A stretch of DNA of 64,000 bases, from positions 62,001 to 126,000 of the forward strand of contig NZ_JACJHX010000003.1 of assembly GCF_014138605.1 (NCBI RefSeq), in the 5' to 3' direction. A program made the translations under genes and the position numbers. Source of the stretch: Peribacillus huizhouensis (lineage in GTDB: Bacteria; Bacillota; Bacilli; Bacillales; DSM-1321). The notes under the pieces were generated by a model. It was given only the letters and a program-made list of their open reading frames with translations. It had not been told where the DNA came from and searched no databases. Numbering within the stretch: the stretch's first letter is position 1; each line of letters begins with the position of its first letter. Positions 47,781-56,243 of this stretch are shown piece by piece.

Positions 47781-47809
47781 ATTATAATCTTGTGTCTTTT
47801 CTTTGTCAA
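47781..47809 (-). promoter_or_regulatory. Sigma-A promoter of the MFS gene
   Basis: On the minus strand TTGACA (47809-47804) and TATAAT (47786-47781) are both perfect consensus hexamers separated by 17 bp. Confidence 0.85.
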
Positions 47810-47864
47810 TTCATTCATAGACTAAAATATTCATAGACTTATTAAAAAAAAGAACAGTAGATGT

Positions 47865-47921
47865 AAAAAAAGAAGGAGGTCATCATTTACTGATAGTAAA
47901 TGATGACCTCCTTCTTTTTTT
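47865..47921. terminator. 27-bp-stem bidirectional terminator
   Basis: The arms at 47865-47891 and 47895-47921 are perfectly complementary over 27 bases around a 3-base GAT loop, with A tract on the left and T tract on the right. It lies 7 bp past the stop of the iclR gene. The core arm contains GAAGGAGGTCATCATT. Confidence 0.93.
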
Positions 47922-47927
47922 GTTGGA

Positions 47928-48722
47928 TTACTCTATCTGTTCTTCGATTTCTTTTGCGGCTTCTAGCATTCGATCACTTGATAGTAAAAGGTCTTCTTTC
48001 GTAAGGCGGAAACTCGGCCCACCCAGCGTAATAAATGCGACTAAATCTTTTTTCTTGTTAAAGATAGGTGCTGAAATCGCATTTTCATTTTCATCTAGTT
48101 CACCAATCGATAATCCAACCTTTTGAACACGAATTTTTTCTAGTTCTTTACGCAGTTCTTCTGGATCGGTAATTGAATATTTGGATAGTGGTTCAAGGGG
48201 CTGCTCTAATAAAATATCCAACTCCTTTTGAGGCAGCAAACTTAATAAAATTTTCCCGTTAGATGTGCAGTGTAAAGGTGAAATAGTGTGCGTATAGTCA
48301 ACTAGTCTAACACTATGATCAGTATCTATTTGATCAATAGTAAGAGTTCCATCATGCTTAGGAACACTAAGTAGAACAGTTTCGCCCATTTCTTCTTTTA
48401 ATTTTAATAGTGTGTTGCGAGCTCTTCGTATGAGATAACCATATGAATCGTTTTTTGAAGTTATTTGATGAAGGGCATACCCGAGCTGATACCCTTTAGA
48501 AAAAGGATCCTTTTCTACAAACCCTTGATTTTCAAGGGTTCCAATCAAACGCCAGGCTGTAGTCCGGTTCAGCTCAGCCTGTTTAGCCAGATCACCGACC
48601 GAAATGGGTGATGGATTTTCTCCAATAAGCTTCAAAAGCAATAAAGCGCGTTCAACGGCCTGTACAGAAGAACCTTCTTTATTAAGGGGCTGTTTTGATT
48701 TAATTTGATTATTATTTTCCAT
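47928..48722 (-). CDS. IclR family transcriptional regulator
   Basis: The product has 264 residues. The N-terminal winged helix reads VGDLAKQAELNRTTAWRLIGTL near residues 40-61. The C-terminal IclR effector domain (about 90-255) contains PLHCTSNGKILLSLLP, the conserved dimer and effector region. It sits between the MFS gene and the divergent lyase operon, both of which carry the same inverted-repeat motif, so it is the likely local regulator. A TATAAT hexamer lies only about six bases before the ATG with no ribosome binding site; the transcript may be leaderless or the promoter may be elsewhere. Confidence 0.9.
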   Translation of the reverse strand: MENNNQIKSKQPLNKEGSSVQAVERALLLLKLIGENPSPISVGDLAKQAELNRTTAWRLIGTLENQGFVEKDPFSKGYQLGYALHQITSKNDSYGYLIRRARNTLLKLKEEMGETVLLSVPKHDGTLTIDQIDTDHSVRLVDYTHTISPLHCTSNGKILLSLLPQKELDILLEQPLEPLSKYSITDPEELRKELEKIRVQKVGLSIGELDENENAISAPIFNKKKDLVAFITLGGPSFRLTKEDLLLSSDRMLEAAKEIEEQIE

Positions 48723-48793
48723 CTTTTCATTATAGCTTAAGACAATGGAAGATTGCTAATCAATTCATTCTGATCAAAAAAATGATTAAATTA

Positions 48794-48822
48794 TTGACTG
48801 TTTAATTAATTGGGTATATTAT
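48794..48822 (+). promoter_or_regulatory. Sigma-A promoter of the lyase operon
   Basis: TTGACT (48794-48799) and TATTAT (48817-48822) lie 17 bp apart. The two IclR-type sites follow immediately, overlapping the expected start of transcription. Confidence 0.7.
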
Positions 48823-48830
48823 AAATTTAT

Positions 48831-48865
48831 GTTCTCAATACGAACTTATTGTTCGCAATACGAAC
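48831..48865. promoter_or_regulatory. Tandem IclR-type operators
   Basis: GTTCTCAATACGAAC (48831-48845) and GTTCGCAATACGAAC (48851-48865) are two copies of the same 15-bp inverted repeat, exactly 20 bp apart, so they face the same side of the helix. The position downstream of the -10 box suggests repression. A related site lies at 47738-47752. Confidence 0.75.
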
Positions 48866-48950
48866 AAAAGAAAGCGTCATCTTTATAGAATAGAGGCTAT
48901 ATGGATTGCATCGCTTTTTGGAATAAAAAAGTTTTGGAGGAGGGATATCA

Positions 48951-50315
48951 ATCATTTGGGCTGATGAGGTTGAAAAACGGACAGAGAGAGATTACTTCGG
49001 CAAAGTGGATATTCCAAAAGATGCTTTATATGGCATTCAAACAATGAGAACGGTGCAAAATCTATCTTTCTCTGGTCAACTATTAAAAAATTATCCAGAA
49101 TATATTGTGTCATTAGCTATGGTTAAAAAAGCTGCAACGTTAGCTAATCAGGAGGCGGGTATTCTAGCCCCTTCAATTGGAACCGCTATCTTAAATGCTT
49201 GTGATCAAATAATTCAAGGGAACTATCATGACCACTTCATTGTTGATATTTTCCATGGAGGCGGTGGGATTGGTACGAATATGAATGTAAATGAAGTGTT
49301 AGCCAATTTGGCTAATGAATCTCTAGAAGGTACCTTAGGTGTTTATACGCCAGTTCATCCTGTAGAGCATGTAAACGCTTCCCAATCCACCTCGGATGTA
49401 TGCCATACATCAATTCGTTTAGCGATTGTGCGGTGTTTTGAACGGTTGGACCATATGTTAACAAAAATGCATGCTACGATAGAAAAAAAATCACAAGAGT
49501 TTATGAGCGTAACCACAATCTCCCGGACTTGTTTACAGGATGCAATGCGCATTAGGTTAGGGGATGCTTTCAGTGGGTATGCATCTGTACTGAAAAGGCG
49601 CCATATTTCTTTAAGAGAATCCGTTATGTCGTTACTTACTATTAACCTTGGAGCTACAGTTATTGGGAATGGTGTAGGGGCTTCAGAAAAATATAAAGAA
49701 GTGGTTATCGAGAAACTGCGTGATGTATCGAATATGGATGTTTCAAAACGTGACAATTTATTTGATGCAGCGCAAAACATTGATGATTTAGGTCATATGT
49801 CAAAGGAATTGAGTTTATTAGCAACATCACTAATCAAAGTAGCCAAAGATTTAAGACTGCTTTCATCGGGACCCGAAGCAGGATTTTCAGAAATTACTTT
49901 GCCATCGGTTCAGGCAGGTTCCTCCTTTTTTCCAGGAAAAGTGAATCCAGTCATCCCTGAAACGATGATTCAAAGCTGTTTTCAAGTCCTCGGGTGTGAT
50001 CGAATTGTTCAAGCTGCCTTGGAACATGGTGAACTTGACTTGAATATTTTTGAAGGAATGGCAGGCGCCAATATATTGAATGGGTTATACATGCTTACGA
50101 ATACTTCTCATTCCTTTACAGAGCTATGTCTAAAGGATATAGCACCTAATGAAGAAAGATGTACTGAACTTTCAAATACATTTATTCCAGTTATTGTGGA
50201 ATTGAAAGAACAAATGGGTTATTCAGCAGTTTCCAAATTAATAAAAGAACATGATCGTGAATCTATAAAAAACTTATTAAATAATGGGGGTATAGACCAT
50301 GACACAAGAAACTAA
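48951..50315 (+). CDS. Aspartase/fumarase family lyase (first copy), non-AUG start
   Basis: The product has about 454 residues and belongs to the aspartate ammonia-lyase/fumarase superfamily, tetrameric enzymes that release fumarate from an adduct. Conserved blocks are DALYGIQTMRTVQN, the GGGGIGTNMNVNEV region near residue 104, VNASQSTSD near 144 and the signature loop GSSFFPGKVNPVIPE near 321. The second copy at 53071 has GSSIMPGK at that place, so the usual Met is replaced by Phe here. Homologous sequence (EKRTERDYFGKVDIP) begins before the first canonical start, GTG at 49005. The strong GGAGGAGGG at 48936-48944 points to ATC (48951) or ATT (48954) as start. It is first in the IclR-controlled operon; the substrate is unknown. 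Confidence 0.82.
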   Translation: MIWADEVEKRTERDYFGKVDIPKDALYGIQTMRTVQNLSFSGQLLKNYPEYIVSLAMVKKAATLANQEAGILAPSIGTAILNACDQIIQGNYHDHFIVDIFHGGGGIGTNMNVNEVLANLANESLEGTLGVYTPVHPVEHVNASQSTSDVCHTSIRLAIVRCFERLDHMLTKMHATIEKKSQEFMSVTTISRTCLQDAMRIRLGDAFSGYASVLKRRHISLRESVMSLLTINLGATVIGNGVGASEKYKEVVIEKLRDVSNMDVSKRDNLFDAAQNIDDLGHMSKELSLLATSLIKVAKDLRLLSSGPEAGFSEITLPSVQAGSSFFPGKVNPVIPETMIQSCFQVLGCDRIVQAALEHGELDLNIFEGMAGANILNGLYMLTNTSHSFTELCLKDIAPNEERCTELSNTFIPVIVELKEQMGYSAVSKLIKEHDRESIKNLLNNGGIDHDTRN

Positions 50316-51819
50316 ACAGTTTGAAGGAATTGAGCAGCCAAAACTAGAGTGGGCTCATGAATGGCTTAAAACAACGAAAAAGCTTTATATCAATGGAGAA
50401 TGGGTGGATAGCTCAGGAGAAAAAGTGATTGAATCGATCAATCCAGCCAATGGAGAGGTTTTAGGTGATTTTCAATCTGCTGAAATGCAAGATGTAGATG
50501 CAGCTATTCAAGGAGCAAGGACCGCTCTGGAACAAGGTTCATGGAAAGAGATGAGCCGTAAGGATAGAGGAAAAGTTTTACGGAAAATCAGTGCACTTAT
50601 TCATGAGCATCATGCGGAGCTTGCAACATTGGAAGCGCTCGATAACGGTAAATTATATACAGAAGCGTACAATGATGATGTGCAAGAAGCAGCAGACTTA
50701 TTTGAATATTACGCAGGATGGACAGATAAATATTATGGTGAAAACAATCCTGTAGAAGGTAATTTCTTAAGTGTCACAACGAGAGATCCAATCGGTGTAT
50801 GCGGGCAAATTGTGCCATTTAATTTTCCAATTCAAATGGCTGTCTTAAAACTATCTCCTGCCTTATCGATGGGGAATACGGTTGTGTTAAAACCAGCTGA
50901 TAAAACCTCTTACTCTGTTATTCGATTGTTTGAAATTATTGATGAAGCAGGAGTCTTGCCGAAGGGTGTTATTAATTTAGTCCTTGGTGATGGTGAGGTA
51001 GGTTCTTATATAAGTAGGCATATGGGTATTGATAAACTATCGTTTACAGGTAGTACACATGTTGGGAAACAATTAATCCATGACTCTGCTAATAGCAATT
51101 TAAAACCAGTAACTTTAGAACTGGGTGGTAAATCACCAAACATTATTTTTAGTGATTTTCCGGATTTAGATGCAGCGATTGAACGCTCCTTTTTCGGATT
51201 ATTTACACATAAGGGTGAAAAATGTTCTGCTCCGACCCGGTTATTTGCACAACGTGAGATTTATGATGAAGTGGTAGAAAAAATCGCAGAGTATGCTAAA
51301 AACTACAAATGTGGTGATCCATTTGATCCAGCAAGTGATCAAGGGGCACAAGTGTCTAAGCAGCATATGGAATCCATTTTAAATTACATTGAGAGTGGCA
51401 AAGAACAAGGGGCACGAGTAGTAGTTGGAGGAGAACGAGATACAACTGGAACAAATGCGAATGGCTATTTTGTTCGACCAACTATTTTTGCTGAGGTTGA
51501 TAATAAAATGAAAATTGCTCAGGAAGAGATTTTCGGACCTGTACTCTGCATCATCCCATTTGATAAAGAAGAAGAAGTTATTCAAATGGCAAATGATACG
51601 ATTTATGGTCTTGGAGCAGGGTTATGGACAGGCGACACTTCCCGTGCTCATCGCGTAGCTAATCAGCTTAACGCTGGTATGGTTTTCGTTAATAGATATG
51701 GATGTTATGACTTTGCTAGTCCATTTGGAGGCATGAAGCAAAGTGGATGGGGTAAGGAATATGCCGTTCATTCATTACAAGCATTTACAAAATCAAAAGC
51801 TATTTGGTTCGCGTACTGA
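50299..51819 (+). CDS. NAD(P)-dependent aldehyde dehydrogenase
   Basis: The product has 506 residues with the standard ALDH fold. The cofactor region contains VPFNFPIQMAVLKLSPAL and GNTVVLKPAD, with FTGSTHVGKQL after it. The catalytic glutamate is E274 in LELGGKSPN, and the nucleophile is C309 in GEKCSAPT. A slightly long N-terminus (about 30 residues before YINGEWVDS) recalls betaine-, phenylacetaldehyde- and gamma-glutamyl-aminobutyraldehyde dehydrogenases; the exact aldehyde cannot be told. It overlaps the first lyase gene by 17 bases and precedes the alcohol dehydrogenase, so it probably oxidises the aldehyde that enzyme makes. Confidence 0.93.
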   Translation: MTQETKQFEGIEQPKLEWAHEWLKTTKKLYINGEWVDSSGEKVIESINPANGEVLGDFQSAEMQDVDAAIQGARTALEQGSWKEMSRKDRGKVLRKISALIHEHHAELATLEALDNGKLYTEAYNDDVQEAADLFEYYAGWTDKYYGENNPVEGNFLSVTTRDPIGVCGQIVPFNFPIQMAVLKLSPALSMGNTVVLKPADKTSYSVIRLFEIIDEAGVLPKGVINLVLGDGEVGSYISRHMGIDKLSFTGSTHVGKQLIHDSANSNLKPVTLELGGKSPNIIFSDFPDLDAAIERSFFGLFTHKGEKCSAPTRLFAQREIYDEVVEKIAEYAKNYKCGDPFDPASDQGAQVSKQHMESILNYIESGKEQGARVVVGGERDTTGTNANGYFVRPTIFAEVDNKMKIAQEEIFGPVLCIIPFDKEEEVIQMANDTIYGLGAGLWTGDTSRAHRVANQLNAGMVFVNRYGCYDFASPFGGMKQSGWGKEYAVHSLQAFTKSKAIWFAY

Positions 51820-51850
51820 AAAAAATTTACTTAAAAGAGGGAATCATACA

Positions 51851-52966
51851 ATGAAAATAAAAGCGGCTGTCATGACTGAAGTAGGTAAACCATTATCCAT
51901 TCAACAAGTTGAACTTAGTGAACCAAAATCGAATGAAGTTCTTGTGAAAATAAAAGCAACTGGTGTTTGCCATAGCGATTTAAATGCTTTACATGATCAA
52001 ACGACGCCAACACCGACTATTCTTGGACATGAAGGTTCAGGAATTGTTGAGGCAGTTGGCTCAAATGTTACAAGAGTCAAAGTTGGTGACAAAGTAGCCT
52101 TGAGCTGGGTCCCATATTGCGGAACGTGTGAATTTTGTATTACAGGAGCTGTGCATTTGTGTGAGTCAGCATTTGGTCCAATGTTTGAAGGGACGCTGCT
52201 TGATGGTACTTCAAGACTAAGCCAAGATGGAAAACAAATATACCACAACTCTCTATTATCTACTTTTGCAGAATTTGCGGTTGTTCCGGAGATGTCATGT
52301 GTAAAGTTGCCAGATGAAATGCCTTTGGCACAAGCTTCCTTAATCGGATGCGGAGTAGCAACGGGGTACGGAGCCGCTGTGAACGCAGCTGGTGTTACAC
52401 CAGGATCTACAGTTGCCGTCTTCGGTATTGGTGGAGTAGGCGTAAATGCGATTCAAGGAGCACATATTGCCGGTGCTTCTAAAATTATTGCTTGTGATGT
52501 AAAACCTGCAAATTTGGAGATTGCTAAACAGTTTGGCGCAACGCATACGATCAATTCAGCTGAAGTTGATGTAGAAGCAGCGTTAAAAGAACTGACAAAT
52601 GGTTTAGGTGTTCATTTTGCGATTGATTGTTCGGGGCATACTGCAGCGGCCGAAAGTGCTTGGAAGAGTACAAGAAAAGGGGGTACTGTCGTTCTCGTTG
52701 GTGCCTTTAATCCTGAAAAAACGTTAAATATTCCAGCTGGAGGATTCCATAGAGTTGGAAAAGTATTAAAAGGAAGTTTTTATGGAGATACGCAGCCATT
52801 CCGTGATTTTCCAATGATTGCACAAATGTATTTAGATGGGAAATTCAAATTAGATGAACTTGTGTTAAATCGTATTGAGTTAAATGATATTAATCAAGCT
52901 TTTGACTCTTTCCATGACTGCGGGTGTATCAATGTAGGACGAGCAGTAATTGAATTTAACGATTAA
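51851..52966 (+). CDS. Zinc-dependent alcohol dehydrogenase
   Basis: The product has 371 residues in the medium-chain dehydrogenase family. The catalytic zinc ligands are C40 in GVCHSD, H60 in GHEG, and a Cys in LIGCGVATG near residue 172. The structural zinc is held by four cysteines in YCGTCEFCITGAVHLC near 96-111. The Rossmann motif is GIGGVG near 196, and an Asp at the end of the second strand (IIACDVK) predicts NAD over NADP. Overall it resembles class III/aryl-alcohol dehydrogenases. The ATG at 51851 follows AAAGAGGG, 31 bp after the aldehyde dehydrogenase. Confidence 0.92.
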   Translation: MKIKAAVMTEVGKPLSIQQVELSEPKSNEVLVKIKATGVCHSDLNALHDQTTPTPTILGHEGSGIVEAVGSNVTRVKVGDKVALSWVPYCGTCEFCITGAVHLCESAFGPMFEGTLLDGTSRLSQDGKQIYHNSLLSTFAEFAVVPEMSCVKLPDEMPLAQASLIGCGVATGYGAAVNAAGVTPGSTVAVFGIGGVGVNAIQGAHIAGASKIIACDVKPANLEIAKQFGATHTINSAEVDVEAALKELTNGLGVHFAIDCSGHTAAAESAWKSTRKGGTVVLVGAFNPEKTLNIPAGGFHRVGKVLKGSFYGDTQPFRDFPMIAQMYLDGKFKLDELVLNRIELNDINQAFDSFHDCGCINVGRAVIEFND

Positions 52967-52992
52967 TTGCTAAACTAAATTTCATTAAAGTG

Positions 52993-53040
52993 AAGGGTGT
53001 TAAAATTGCAATCATTAATCAATTTAAACACCCTTTTTTT
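52993..53040 (+). terminator. Terminator between adh and the second lyase
   Basis: AAGGGTGTTAAAATTG at 52993-53008 pairs with CAATTTAAACACCCTT at 53020-53035, with a single bulge, and is followed by a T run. The second lyase may therefore be expressed separately or by partial read-through. Confidence 0.8.
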
Positions 53041-53070
53041 GTCCTAACAGAAAGTAAGGGGTGATAAAAA

Positions 53071-54489
53071 ATGCGATTAGAAAAAGATTTAATTGGAGAA
53101 TTGGAAATTGATGAAGAGGTTTATTACGGGATACAAACGGTTCGGGCCTGTCAGAATTTCTCCATTTCTGGTCGAACGGTAGAATTATATCCCCACTTAA
53201 TAAGAAGTATGGCCTTTATTAAAAAAGCAGCGGCATTGTCTAATCACAGTGTCGGTGTACTTGAACAAGAGAAGAAAATCGTCATTTGTCAAGCCGCAGA
53301 TGAAATAATAGATGGAAAAATGACAAATCAATTTCCTGTAGACATTTATCAAGGTGGCGGTGGAGTTTCCATTAATATGAATGTCAACGAAGTGATCGCT
53401 AACCGGGCAAATGAATTACTGACAGGTCATAAAGGATATGATTACATACATCCGAATGAACATGTAAATATGTCTCAATCAACGAATGATGTACTTCCAA
53501 GTGCAATGAAAATGGCTTGTTTTTTCTATATAGAAGATTTATTAATTAGTTTAAATAAAATCGAATCCTCATTGGTAGATAAAGTGGATGAATTCTCCAG
53601 TATCGTGAAAATAGCAAGAACTTGTCTCCAAGATGCTGTCCCTATTACACTTGGTCAACAATTTAGCGGGTATCATTCTTTTATCAAAAGACAAGTAGAA
53701 GACATAAAGAAACTTCAAAAAGAATGCTTGTCTATTATCGTTGGTGCAACAGCAGTTGGCACAGGTATCGGAGCTGCTCCTGGATATACCGAAAAGATGT
53801 ACGAATATTTGCCAGAGGTATCCAACTTATCCGTCTATAAAGAGGAGAATTTCTTTGATGGACTGCAAAATGCCGATATTTATATAAAAATCTCTGCTTA
53901 CTTAAAAGGATTATCGAGTGGATTATCGAAAGTGTCCAGCGATTTAAGATTACTTTCATCAGGTCCAAGGGCAGGTTTTGCTGAAATTAATTTGCCTGCG
54001 GTACAGCCGGGTTCTTCTATTATGCCAGGAAAAATCAATCCATGTATACCTGAAATGATGATGCAAGTTTGTTTTGATGTATATGGAAATGATCAAGCGA
54101 TTACATTCGCTGTAGATCGAGGTGAACTGGATCTAAACATCTGGGAACCGATTATTTTGAAAAATTTATTTGAATCTTTTTCTATCTTAACGAATGGAAT
54201 CAGGTTATTTACTGAAAAATGCCTAGATGGTATTGAAGTTAATAAAAAGATTTGCTTAAATAATGCTGAAAAATCGTTATCTTTATCTATCGTTATTTCT
54301 TCTCTATTCGGGTACCGAGTAGCGAACGAGGTAGCTTTAGAAGCACATGAAAAAAACTCAACCATTAAAGAAGTAGTCGTTGAAAAAGGACTTTTAAAGG
54401 AAGAGGAAGCGTCGAAGTTACTAAATCCTGAAAACTTAACGGATTCTGTAAAAATGCATCATTTGTTAAATTTTATAACGGCTAAATAA
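53071..54489 (+). CDS. Aspartate ammonia-lyase family enzyme (second copy)
   Basis: The product has 472 residues and lies closer to canonical bacterial aspartases than the first copy. It begins MRLEKDLIGELEIDEEVYYG, has GGGGVSINMNVNEVIANRA near residue 95, VNMSQSTNDVLPSA near 136 and the flexible signature loop GSSIMPGKINPCIPEMM near 318. It should form fumarate and an amine (ammonia if it is a true aspartase). It is preceded by AGGGGTGAT and, unusually, by its own upstream terminator. Two paralogous lyases in one cluster suggests either two related substrates or two diverged functions. Confidence 0.88.
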   Translation: MRLEKDLIGELEIDEEVYYGIQTVRACQNFSISGRTVELYPHLIRSMAFIKKAAALSNHSVGVLEQEKKIVICQAADEIIDGKMTNQFPVDIYQGGGGVSINMNVNEVIANRANELLTGHKGYDYIHPNEHVNMSQSTNDVLPSAMKMACFFYIEDLLISLNKIESSLVDKVDEFSSIVKIARTCLQDAVPITLGQQFSGYHSFIKRQVEDIKKLQKECLSIIVGATAVGTGIGAAPGYTEKMYEYLPEVSNLSVYKEENFFDGLQNADIYIKISAYLKGLSSGLSKVSSDLRLLSSGPRAGFAEINLPAVQPGSSIMPGKINPCIPEMMMQVCFDVYGNDQAITFAVDRGELDLNIWEPIILKNLFESFSILTNGIRLFTEKCLDGIEVNKKICLNNAEKSLSLSIVISSLFGYRVANEVALEAHEKNSTIKEVVVEKGLLKEEEASKLLNPENLTDSVKMHHLLNFITAK

Positions 54490-54611
54490 AGTAAATTCTT
54501 AAATTAGTTTTATACTGTTTTGCTTAAAAAGTACGTTTGACCGTTTTTTTTGTTCAAATGTTCAGTCTATATACTTAAAGGAAAGAAAATTCACACGTTA
54601 GGAGATAGGAT

Positions 54612-55859
54612 ATGTCAAATTTACGAGAAGAAGCTCTAAACTTGCACAAAGAAAAGAAAGGCAAACTAGGTGTTTGTTTAAAGGTTCCAGTACGTAACGC
54701 AAAAGACTTAAGTCTTGCATATTCTCCCGGTGTAGCGGAGCCTTGCTTGGAAATTCATAATGATGATAGAAAAGTGTACGATTATACAATGAAAGGAAAT
54801 CTTGTGGCTGTTGTATCAAATGGAACAGCTGTGCTCGGTCTCGGAAATATTGGTCCCAAAGCAGCCATGCCAGTTATGGAAGGTAAAGCAGCGTTATTCA
54901 AAACCTTTGCAGATGTAGACGCATTCCCAATTTGCTTGGAAACAAAGGATTCAGACAAAATTGTGGAAACGGTCCGATTATTAGAGCCGACCTTTGGTGG
55001 AGTGAACCTTGAAGACATTGCGGCGCCACAGTGTTTTGAGATAGAAGAACGTTTAAAGAAAACATGTCAAATCCCTATTTTTCATGATGATCAGCATGGG
55101 ACAGCCATTGTAACGGCTGCTGGGTTAATCAATGCTTTGAAACTAGCAGACAAAAAAATAGAGGAAATCCGTGTAGTGGGGAACGGTGCTGGAGCAGCGG
55201 GTGTAGCAATTGTGAAGCTCTTACACCATATGGGAGTAAAAGATATTATCTTATGTGATACAAAAGGGATCATTTATGAAGGGCGACCATTCGGAATGAA
55301 TCCAATTAAAGAAGAAATTGCGAAGATCACCAACATAGAGAAAAAACATGGCGTATTGGAAGACGCTCTTAAGGGAGCCGATGTGTTCGTTGGAGTATCC
55401 GCTGCTGGAGCGGTGACAGAAGAAATGGTTCGTTCCATGAATCGTGATCCTATAATATTTGCGATGGCTAACCCCACGCCTGAAATTATGCCGGATCGTG
55501 CAAAAGCTGCTGGAGCATTAGTTGTAGGTACAGGACGTTCGGATTTCCCGAATCAGGTGAACAACGTACTCGCATTCCCTGGTATTTTCCGAGGTGCTTT
55601 AGATGTACGAGCTAAGGAAATTAATGAAGAAATGAAACTGGCGGCAGTTTTTGCAATCGCTGACCTAATAGGGGCTGATGATCTTCATACTGATTATGTG
55701 ATTCCTGATCCGTTTGATCGCAGAGTGGCTGCTCATGTAGCTGTTGCTGTTGCTAACGCTGCAATGGAAACGGGTGTTTCACAAAAAAATATAGATGTAG
55801 CTGAAATTAAAAAGCACCTATTAGCCTTAGTGGAAGAAAAACAAAATGTTTTTGTATAA
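54612..55859 (+). CDS. NAD(P)-dependent malic enzyme
   Basis: The product has 415 residues, the short bacterial malic enzyme without a C-terminal phosphotransacetylase domain. The N-terminal region has [11 protein letters not shown] near residue 35 and [23 protein letters not shown] near 70. [12 protein letters not shown] and HDDQHGTA near 133-160 bind metal and malate, and GNGAAG-type [15 protein letters not shown] is the nucleotide fold. It converts malate to pyruvate and CO2. Placed after two fumarate-releasing lyases it would drain the fumarate-malate pool into pyruvate. The ATG at 54612 follows AGGAGATAGG. Closest B. subtilis type is YtsJ. Confidence 0.93.
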   Translation: MSNLREEALNLHKEKKGKLGVCLKVPVRNAKDLSLAYSPGVAEPCLEIHNDDRKVYDYTMKGNLVAVVSNGTAVLGLGNIGPKAAMPVMEGKAALFKTFADVDAFPICLETKDSDKIVETVRLLEPTFGGVNLEDIAAPQCFEIEERLKKTCQIPIFHDDQHGTAIVTAAGLINALKLADKKIEEIRVVGNGAGAAGVAIVKLLHHMGVKDIILCDTKGIIYEGRPFGMNPIKEEIAKITNIEKKHGVLEDALKGADVFVGVSAAGAVTEEMVRSMNRDPIIFAMANPTPEIMPDRAKAAGALVVGTGRSDFPNQVNNVLAFPGIFRGALDVRAKEINEEMKLAAVFAIADLIGADDLHTDYVIPDPFDRRVAAHVAVAVANAAMETGVSQKNIDVAEIKKHLLALVEEKQNVFV

Positions 55860-55973
55860 AACTAGTAGAAATATAAACCTGATCTAATAACTTGGTTGTT
55901 TAGTAAATAAGGTGCTACACCGAGTAATGAATTAGATATACAGATTGTTACTTCGAAATGTGTTCCTCTTTTT

Positions 55974-56009
55974 AGACTGTTGAGAAAATTTTTCTCAACA
56001 GTCTATTTT
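55974..56009. terminator. Terminator after malic enzyme
   Basis: AGACTGTTGAGAAAA pairs with TTTTCTCAACAGTCT, a near-continuous palindrome at 55974-56004 followed by ATTTTG. The remaining about 240 bp to the ger operon show no gene. Confidence 0.88.
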
Positions 56010-56243
56010 GTGTTTATCGAACATTATAAGACAGAAACTCGGTGTTTCCAGTTTGTGTACTAAAGATAACAATAATGGCATTGTCCATTCTCACCTTATC
56101 GAGGCGTTCTTAAACAGTTCGCAGTGTTCCCAACTGAAAGAAAATTTATAAGAATGGTAACAAAATTACAATTACTAGGTCTTAATGTGTATACGTTGTC
56201 ACTAATTGGGAAAATTACATTGTGAAGCAAGGGAGGTTAGAGA

